Shown piece after piece: positions 58,601 through 64,000 of a stretch of DNA of 64,000 nt; position 1 is the first letter of the stretch; each line of letters opens with the position of its first letter. The notes beneath the pieces are model-generated. The model ran no database searches. It was not told the DNA's origin and saw nothing but the letters and a program-made list of their open reading frames with translations. The stretch spans positions 62,001-126,000 of the forward strand of contig JAKSKR010000001.1 of NCBI GenBank assembly GCA_024401645.1. The letters are read 5' to 3'. This stretch comes from Paludibacteraceae bacterium (GTDB taxonomy: Bacteria > Bacteroidota > Bacteroidia > Bacteroidales > Paludibacteraceae). The position numbers and the translations under genes were made by a program.

Positions 58601-61600
58601 TGAACCAGATGAAAATTATGAGTTGATGGTAAATGACCCTGACGAAAAGTATGATATTACTTGGACTCCAGTTTCAGAGGGCGCGTCTACTAAAGTGAAC
58701 TCTATGAAGGGTAATATTTCTGCTTTCAAGTTTAAATATGTTGTATCTGCAACTTACGGCGACTTGGTTTGTAAGGCAAAAGAACAAGATTATTCCGTTA
58801 AGGTTGACCCTGCTGTTGTCATTGAAAAACTAGCAACTAGAACTGACGAATGTGACTTGTATGTTCTTGATGTGGTTATTGACCCAGCTGACGCTGACAA
58901 AAAATGGACCGGTGAAGGATTTGATGTTGACGATTCATTCGCTGAAAAGTGGGTAAAAGCGTTTGTAACTGGTAAGATTACTTTGGAAGCTTCTAAAGAA
59001 GGTTATTGCCCTGTAAGTAAGGATTTGGAAGTGAAAACAAAAAAGAGCCCTATAGTAATTACAGCTAATCCTGTAACAATGGTTAAGATGTTACAGTACA
59101 AATCACCTAAGACTTTGAAGGAAGCTTGTAGTGGCTTGTCTCCTGACTTGGCAGCAGATGATGCCAACTTGGCGAGCGATTTGGAACTTGTATATACTCA
59201 GTCTCCATTGAAAACTGAGGCTACTAAGGATGAAGCAAAGGCTTTAACTTATTCTGCAACAGAACCTAAACCACAGGCAACGCCTGATGGTCAGGAAGGT
59301 AAGTTTAATGCTGATAAGGAAGTTCAATACTATTACATTAGAGTTCACAACAAAGAAACTGATTGTTATAGTGACCCTATCTTAGTTGTGGTTACATTCT
59401 ATGGTGCTCCTATTCCAGAAGCTGATAACTCATATTTCTGTAAGGGCGTTGAAACTACCATGACCTTAGATAAGTTTGTTCGAGCAACAAAGGCTTCTGA
59501 ACAAGACGAAACCATCTATACTCTTCACGTTTACAATGAGGACAAAACTACCGAGTTAACTGGTGCTGATTTAGCAATTAACACAGATAATGAAGGTGTG
59601 ACTCAATATTGGGCTACACAGAGTAGTGTTGTAGAAGGTGAGTACTCTGAAAGTGAAGCTGTTCCATTTGCAGTTACAGTATATGGTGTTGACGCTCCTA
59701 CTATTGATCAATCACAGTCTCATTATGTTAGAGAGGATAGTAAGGATAAACTTTACTATTGTTTGAATGACGATGATGTTTCTGTGATGAAGGCTATTGA
59801 GAATATAGATGAGTCTAATTCTTTGTATTCTTCTGGTATGGAGTGGTCGAAAGGCTCACAACTTGATGATAATACAAGGGGTGACGCTACAATGACACCT
59901 TCAGTTGATGCTGTTGGTGAAACCGATTACTTTGTTCGCCAATATTATAAGATAACAGCTGAAGGGTTCGAGGCGGTATGTGTCAGCAAGTCTACTCCTT
60001 TGACTGTCGTTGTTGAAAAGACAGAAAAGCCTGGTGTAACAGACGTTACTTACTTGTATAGCGATTATAAAGAAAAGACTCAAATGAATTCATTGCTAGA
60101 GCAGGAAGCTAATCTTATTACCGATGCTGATAAGAATGATTTCATTTATGAATACGCAGAACTTAATGATGCTGGAGATCTTTCTTCTGCAACAAGTTGG
60201 GATGCTACCGTGCCGGTTCCTGATAAGATTGATCCAAATGGTGCATCTGTGACTAAGTATTATGCGGTTCGTAAGACTGCAAAATCTGGAGCAAAATGTA
60301 CAAGTGAGTCTTCTTTGATTACAGTTACGTTTAGCGACTCTCCAATGCCGAAGGTAAAAGCTATTCAGCTTTGTGAAGGTCAAACTATACCTTCTTTATA
60401 TCCTTCTGATTTTGTAAAAATTGGCGAGGGTATAAATGGTTATAATAAGTTCGATTTGCTTTGGATTGATGGTGAAACTTTCAACGGTACACCAAAAGCT
60501 GCTGATTTCGAAGGCGTAACTCCAAACAATACTCCTACATCTTTAGGTGTTGCCAAAGTGAAGGATGTTGGTCAGACTGCAGAATATGTATATTATATTG
60601 CACAGAAGGACCAGAATGAGCCTTATGCAATTGGGGCGCCTAGCAAGTTGGTTATTACTGTTTATCCAAATCCAGTTTTGGTTACAGAAGAAATTGAACC
60701 TGTATGCGAATCTAAAGTCGATTTGGCTAATGGTGTAACTTCTGTTAATAGTGTTTCTTCTACTGAAAAACATTACTACCAGACAAAGGATGATTTCAAT
60801 TCTGAAATCCTTGATGGTAAGGCTTCGGAAACTGGTTCTTACTATGTTGTTGGTTGGATGTTGAATCCTGGTGATAACCCTATTACAGGTAGTGAATACT
60901 GTAGATCTAGCTTTGAAGAGATTAAGGTTACAGTTGATGAACTCGAAATTACCAGGGCTAACGACTCTATTACCTGTCCTGATACAAAGGGTTACCTTAC
61001 TGCTGCTATCGAGACTAACGTGTCTAAGGCAAAGTTCGAATGGTCTGCACAGAATGGTACTAGTGGCACTCAAACCGATAATGATGTTCTTGATGGTAAG
61101 AGCAAGTTTGAGTCTAAGGCATTGCCTGGCATTGCCAACGATGTTTACTTGTTTGACTTGAAGGTGACTGCTGGATCATGTTCAGAGTCGAAGTCCGGTA
61201 TTAAGATTACCTTGGGCGATGGACCTGTTGAAGGTACTTTGACATTGGCCGAGACCAACAATACCATGTCTGGTAAAGCTTACAGCGACAATTCTCGCGA
61301 CGTGACTTCCGATCCGTTCTTTATGTGTGGCGATGGCGTTTCTGCTACTGCTGACTTTAAAAAGGATGAAAATTCTGAATTCAAGTGGGTTGACGTTGAT
61401 GATAATCCTGTAAGTGCTAGCGCAATTACTAAACCTGGCGTTTACTACGTTAAGTACTCTAATAAGTGTGCTACTTCTGTTAAGTTCGAAATTAAGGATG
61501 CTTCTATCAAGGACAATATGTTCACTATTTCTAGCAAAACTTTGAAGGCTGACGAAAATAGTGCTGAACAGTTGTCTATTTGTGAAAAGGAACCGCTCGA

Positions 61601-63350
61601 CTTCAACTTGAAGTACACTACAACTAAGAGTGATGAGTTCTCTATTGTTTGGACAAAGAATGGTGCATCTACCGAAGATGTGAAAAACGACAAGGGCTCT
61701 ATTGCTTATTCTAAACCTGAAAATAGTGGCGAATATAAATACGTCATTACTAACAAGGGTTGCTCTGTAGATGGTAAGGTTAGTGTACAGGTTAAGCCGT
61801 ACATTAAGTTTACTCCTGAAAACGACTTCTTCATTGCACGTCGTGATAGCGAACTCGTTATCAACATCGACATGGAAGTGCCTACTACAACTCCTGACGT
61901 TGAATGGTTGAGCGAAAACAAGGGCTCTGTAGTTTCAACCGACGAAGATTATACTTATAAGGTTAAAGCTACCGATGTCTTTAAGGTTCACATGTCTGGC
62001 AATGACTTCTGTCCTGCCGATACAACAATTAGGGTTGTTATGGATGGTAGACTTACTGCTGAAACCCAGTTGGATGAGAAGATGTGTAAGGACGATAAGG
62101 CGTACTTGATAATTGACACAACTGGTACAGGAGACTTGTATTACAAAAACTTGTACAGTGTTGTAGTTTATGAAACCGTTGGCGATGTTACACGTGAACT
62201 TAGCGACTCAAAGAGAAAGGTAGATACACAAACTGGTATTATCTCTTACGAGGTTTCGCCACGTGCTTCAGCTACTTACCTTACCAAGATTACTTATCGT
62301 GAAGGTGAGGGCGTTGATGAACAGGTGTTCACTGTTGACAACGAAATTGAAATCTTGCAACCTGCATCGTGGACCTACTCTCCTGACTATGCTGTTTGTG
62401 CTGGTGATGAGTTACAAGTTGACTTGACTAACATTAAGCCTGTTGGTGCAGTAACCATTGAATGGGATGCAAATGCCGACATTACTTCAACTGCCGATTC
62501 AAGTGTTGTGGTTGCTCCTGTTTACGATGAGGTTAAGGCTAAGAACCATAAGGTAACCAAGCGTTATGCATTCACTGTTAAACGTGAAGGTTGTGTTGAC
62601 CGACGCGACTCAGTTCCTGTTAAGGTTTGGGAACCTATTGTAGGTTCAATGAACGATACCATTATTTGTGAAGGCTTTGGCGTTCGCTTGAATGCGACTA
62701 ACTACCAGGCTAACACTTATGAATGGACAACAGCTAGGGAAGCTACTCCTATAGCAAAGACTGCTACTGCTTACATTGAACCTGAAGTGACTGCTTTCTA
62801 CGTGGTTCACATGACTCGTGGCGTTTGTGAACTTGACGATTCATTGCAAGTTCAGGTTAACTCTAAACCAGTCTTCCAGGGTGTTGATAGTACCGGTATT
62901 CACCAGTTGACCGTGGCTGTTGAAGCTATGTCTGGTACTTCTCCATTTGAGTACCGTGTTGACAATGGCGAATGGGTATCTGATAACATTCTCGACAGCG
63001 TGGCTTATCATCACCACGTCATTTATGTGAAGGATGCTGCAGGCTGTTTGGATACTACCGAATACTATTTGAACCCACCTATCATTACTATTCCAATTTG
63101 GTTCTCACCTAATGGTGACCAGACTGCCGATCGTTGGGAAGTTCCTAGCATCAGCGAAACTTATCCTTCTGCTGAAATTAAGATCTTCGACCGTTGGGGT
63201 AAGCTCTTGGTTCGCTACAATGGTTCTGACCCAGGATGGGATGGTAAGTACAATGGTCAAGACATGCCTTCTACCGACTACTGGTACGAAATTCATGTGC
63301 GTGAAATTGATAAGACCTACACTGGTCACTTCACGTTGTTGAGACGATAA
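55623..63350 (+). CDS. Giant T9SS-secreted surface protein with type-B (gliding-motility-associated) C-terminal domain
   Basis: A 2575-residue protein. The signal peptide (about 1-26) ends SAYAQG. The region about 30-280 has unknown beta-rich structure. Around 360-640 there is a jelly-roll-like region (WQDDFGTF, GNDLLLDDIQIWGC). From about 640 to 2490 a long series of Ig/PKD-like modules follows, many opened by a Cys-x-Gly motif (LCQGQSVTL, LCEGQTIPS, VCAGDELQV, ICEGFGVRL). The last about 85 residues are the type-B sorting domain: WFSPNGDQTADRW, IKIFDRWGKLL, GWDGKYNGQ and DYWYEIHV. It should cross the outer membrane through T9SS and act as an adhesin or surface filament with the PorP/SprF-like partner encoded upstream. 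No enzyme domain was seen. Confidence 0.9.
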   Translation: MKTNKLFKWVVTAALALTGLSGSAYAQGTLPLVSGTNFEVEGAGKNYYKSVDEVTGWLGIIRPTMGIGDFKLVDTTNSDGLLSHFLSEDKFYGINNSSIRLDSLRLKEDDGWGMVVSGGDKGIQYGGATILNFSVGGLQPGSAYRVEIDYESPLIADYAKTSSDLNKDKDAKGKTRTTRRQTDEIGGLLANVNCTATNWKAGEKLSTSSTGGQTLTLTSSNDQTTGPIGSDGRLSLKIGVNSITAHSAIKITAIRVYAQVAAKIVGPNPPEVCAGGEEVRLAVDQDYVGVSYKWLVDGSPASGDNVGSAYLHKSVLEFPNKNTTSISHTYTYQVIKDGKVLLTSDPFVLTDILCCMEGGKPTSRRLIWQDDFGTFTSPTSYWNWDYSNPDEPKKVTGTTTLANRYEYCRTDDIPGAECSLIGYSSTYGQVFGEGKYTYIAKIGRVNGNFTDNAGIGWVCQTGDGQYPDEVGLEFFPDHTYPDGSAAGACLMLNCGNNAGETIYKRTIPNLCEKTVTVKCYINTFSKSGNPVSIQVKVTDVASGNFKLSDPVTKYSNKGRAWVPVQATIDLTGTEMEFEIISFVGVGSPHDPLTTGPGPDNKPKEQCDYNELGNDLLLDDIQIWGCSAPPVDLFFNHLEVENETCKGDTTELHVNVTQAITTYYGSESPYFIYQYSTTPTDKDSWKNLNEAPTNEVIYKDLSDLIKALDLKTDDEVYFRVVMGTETSLNKALSDNEVFNPNKVCSDYVVSDPENVIKLTIKCADCTDPNDIKLTAKVDAEAAKPAPAVIKLCQGQSVTLSTNDLKPEKPEDIKSEDFKGFTVKWYKDEVLQDELTETPVTKTTNTITYSETDEPGKYVWKVVATDPFPGATCEKEAEITVEFLEKPTVENLAFEFCEKEPDATDKLPTAKTGETYSYFASEEDATAGTPDVTIGDFKTLAVDEYNYFYTLTDANKCVSDPAKVDITVREVPVFEVPAITPPSFCAGQYDADGDGEPDENYELMVNDPDEKYDITWTPVSEGASTKVNSMKGNISAFKFKYVVSATYGDLVCKAKEQDYSVKVDPAVVIEKLATRTDECDLYVLDVVIDPADADKKWTGEGFDVDDSFAEKWVKAFVTGKITLEASKEGYCPVSKDLEVKTKKSPIVITANPVTMVKMLQYKSPKTLKEACSGLSPDLAADDANLASDLELVYTQSPLKTEATKDEAKALTYSATEPKPQATPDGQEGKFNADKEVQYYYIRVHNKETDCYSDPILVVVTFYGAPIPEADNSYFCKGVETTMTLDKFVRATKASEQDETIYTLHVYNEDKTTELTGADLAINTDNEGVTQYWATQSSVVEGEYSESEAVPFAVTVYGVDAPTIDQSQSHYVREDSKDKLYYCLNDDDVSVMKAIENIDESNSLYSSGMEWSKGSQLDDNTRGDATMTPSVDAVGETDYFVRQYYKITAEGFEAVCVSKSTPLTVVVEKTEKPGVTDVTYLYSDYKEKTQMNSLLEQEANLITDADKNDFIYEYAELNDAGDLSSATSWDATVPVPDKIDPNGASVTKYYAVRKTAKSGAKCTSESSLITVTFSDSPMPKVKAIQLCEGQTIPSLYPSDFVKIGEGINGYNKFDLLWIDGETFNGTPKAADFEGVTPNNTPTSLGVAKVKDVGQTAEYVYYIAQKDQNEPYAIGAPSKLVITVYPNPVLVTEEIEPVCESKVDLANGVTSVNSVSSTEKHYYQTKDDFNSEILDGKASETGSYYVVGWMLNPGDNPITGSEYCRSSFEEIKVTVDELEITRANDSITCPDTKGYLTAAIETNVSKAKFEWSAQNGTSGTQTDNDVLDGKSKFESKALPGIANDVYLFDLKVTAGSCSESKSGIKITLGDGPVEGTLTLAETNNTMSGKAYSDNSRDVTSDPFFMCGDGVSATADFKKDENSEFKWVDVDDNPVSASAITKPGVYYVKYSNKCATSVKFEIKDASIKDNMFTISSKTLKADENSAEQLSICEKEPLDFNLKYTTTKSDEFSIVWTKNGASTEDVKNDKGSIAYSKPENSGEYKYVITNKGCSVDGKVSVQVKPYIKFTPENDFFIARRDSELVINIDMEVPTTTPDVEWLSENKGSVVSTDEDYTYKVKATDVFKVHMSGNDFCPADTTIRVVMDGRLTAETQLDEKMCKDDKAYLIIDTTGTGDLYYKNLYSVVVYETVGDVTRELSDSKRKVDTQTGIISYEVSPRASATYLTKITYREGEGVDEQVFTVDNEIEILQPASWTYSPDYAVCAGDELQVDLTNIKPVGAVTIEWDANADITSTADSSVVVAPVYDEVKAKNHKVTKRYAFTVKREGCVDRRDSVPVKVWEPIVGSMNDTIICEGFGVRLNATNYQANTYEWTTAREATPIAKTATAYIEPEVTAFYVVHMTRGVCELDDSLQVQVNSKPVFQGVDSTGIHQLTVAVEAMSGTSPFEYRVDNGEWVSDNILDSVAYHHHVIYVKDAAGCLDTTEYYLNPPIITIPIWFSPNGDQTADRWEVPSISETYPSAEIKIFDRWGKLLVRYNGSDPGWDGKYNGQDMPSTDYWYEIHVREIDKTYTGHFTLLRR

Positions 63351-63373
63351 AACAATCATCTCCTTATAAATTG

Positions 63374-63404
63374 AAGGAGCTGCCCAATAGGGTGGCTCCT
63401 TTTT
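63374..63404 (+). terminator. Terminator of the giant cargo gene
   Basis: AAGGAGCTGCCC pairs with GGGTGGCTCCTT (two G-U pairs) over a 4-nt loop, then seven T's. Confidence 0.88.
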
Positions 63405-63568
63405 TTATACATTATTTAACTATGCTAGTCCTTAATTTGCTCTTAATTATGATTAACTTTACAAGAATGGGTAATATTTGCCAATTTATGTGGCTTTACC
63501 CCCCTTATATATGCCTACCATATGTGTGGGCCCCTACTAACATAGAATAAAAGAAAAAATGATATATA

Positions 63569-64000
63569 ATGACAAACAAGTGGGTTTCCAATCCTCTGAC
63601 GGATGAACAAGAAAAACAGAAAGAAGCCCTAGCCAAAGAGTTAGGCTTCAGCCCTGTGCTTTGTCAGCTGCTGATTGAGCGTGGGGTTACGGACGCGGAA
63701 AGCGCCCGACATTTCTTTCGTCCCCAGTTGAGCGACTTGCACGATCCTTTCCTTATGAACGACATGGGAAAGGCGGTTGAGCGCATTAACAAGGCAATGG
63801 GACAGAAGGAAAAGATTTTGGTGTATGGCGACTACGATGTTGATGGCATAACTGCTGTTGCATTGGTCTACAAGTTCCTTCGGAGCTTCTATTCGCGTGT
63901 GGCTTTCCATATACCAGACCGCGATACCGAAGGTTATGGTATCTCGAAGAAACGTATTGACTGGGCTGCTGAAAACGAGATTAAGCTCATCATTATTCTC
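63569..64000 (+). CDS. recJ: Single-stranded-DNA exonuclease RecJ, N-terminal part (runs off the window)
   Basis: 144 codons without a stop reach the window edge. The start is the ATG at 63569 (MTNKWVSNPLTDEQ). Residues about 70-100 read KILVYGDYDVDGITAVALVY, the first DHH-family motif of RecJ with its metal-binding aspartates. It is preceded by ARHFFRPQLSDLHDPFLMND, the usual RecJ lead-in. IPDRDTEGYGIS follows, another RecJ hallmark. RecJ degrades single-stranded DNA 5' to 3' in recombination and mismatch repair. The rest of the protein (about 430 residues) is outside. Confidence 0.93.
   Translation, partial: MTNKWVSNPLTDEQEKQKEALAKELGFSPVLCQLLIERGVTDAESARHFFRPQLSDLHDPFLMNDMGKAVERINKAMGQKEKILVYGDYDVDGITAVALVYKFLRSFYSRVAFHIPDRDTEGYGISKKRIDWAAENEIKLIIIL

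Noticed and set aside
63420-63568. Promoter search upstream of recJ
   Set aside because: TTAATTTG and a mis-spaced TA-rich TTTG box come close to the consensus, but neither matches in full nor has a good -33 partner, so no promoter is reported.

Overview
The window is a Bacteroidota (most likely Bacteroidales) chromosome segment. Four things point there. Promoters of the form TTG-N~20-TAnnTTTG recur. A type IX secretion (T9SS) pair is present, a PorP/SprF-like protein and a giant protein with a type-B sorting domain. The gene order bamD-rpoZ-coaBC-DUF4835-recN is typical of the phylum. So are the families DUF4254, DUF4377, DUF4369/TlpA and DUF456. It reads as core chromosome: no phage, insertion sequence, CRISPR array or rRNA was seen, and the only mobile-element-like gene is an Rpn/PD-(D/E)XK nuclease with a broken tail duplication.

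Layout. (1) 0.2-4.4 kb, minus strand: an operon starting with a tyrosine-ammonia-lyase-like gene, then FabG, acyl carrier protein, an LpxL-type acyltransferase and an exported NAGPA-like protein. This is the signature of a flexirubin/aryl-polyene-type aryl-lipid pathway, here without its ketosynthases. (2) 4.5-6.4 kb, minus: two identical tRNA-Glu genes transcribed with rpsT, a SIS-only arabinose-5-phosphate isomerase and a LOG-family hydrolase. (3) 6.7-11.2 kb: mdh, an unknown membrane protein, panC-panD and an M23/LysM cell-wall hydrolase. (4) 11.8-19.3 kb, plus: topA, a beta-propeller/OmpA protein, a Na/Pi-type transporter with a PhoU tail, and DUF4254 with a GT9 glycosyltransferase. (5) 19.4-29.2 kb: an MFS transporter facing bamD-rpoZ-coaBC-DUF4835-recN-DUF4421-like, then small exported proteins and a thioredoxin-fold lipoprotein without the CxxC. 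(6) 29.3-38.0 kb: an AmpG-like permease, a 1424-residue acyl-CoA-dehydratase-activase fusion, a DUF1566-type exported protein, DUF456 and a LPG-synthase-like flippase. (7) 38.0-48.3 kb, minus: a complete nuoA-B-CD-H-I-J-K-L-M-N operon with no nuoE, nuoF or nuoG. (8) 48.9-53.1 kb, minus: DUF2752, a small unknown protein, an MsbA-like ABC exporter and purB. (9) 53.2-63.4 kb, plus: the Rpn nuclease with its tail fragment, PorP/SprF and the 2575-residue T9SS cargo. The start of recJ runs off the right edge.

Functional themes are envelope building (BamD, LpxL-like, GT9, A5P isomerase, MsbA-like, M23, OmpA, T9SS), coenzyme A supply (panC, panD, coaBC) and anaerobic-type energy metabolism (malate dehydrogenase, a complex I without its NADH-input arm, a radical dehydratase activase). 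The points most worth a second look are the tyrosine-lyase mini-cluster, the PorP/giant cargo pair with an apparent internal composition change, the Rpn tail duplication with a TAATG-coupled 41-codon ORF, and the structured leaders upstream of nuoA and of the M23 gene. All identifications come from reading motifs by eye; no database search was run.
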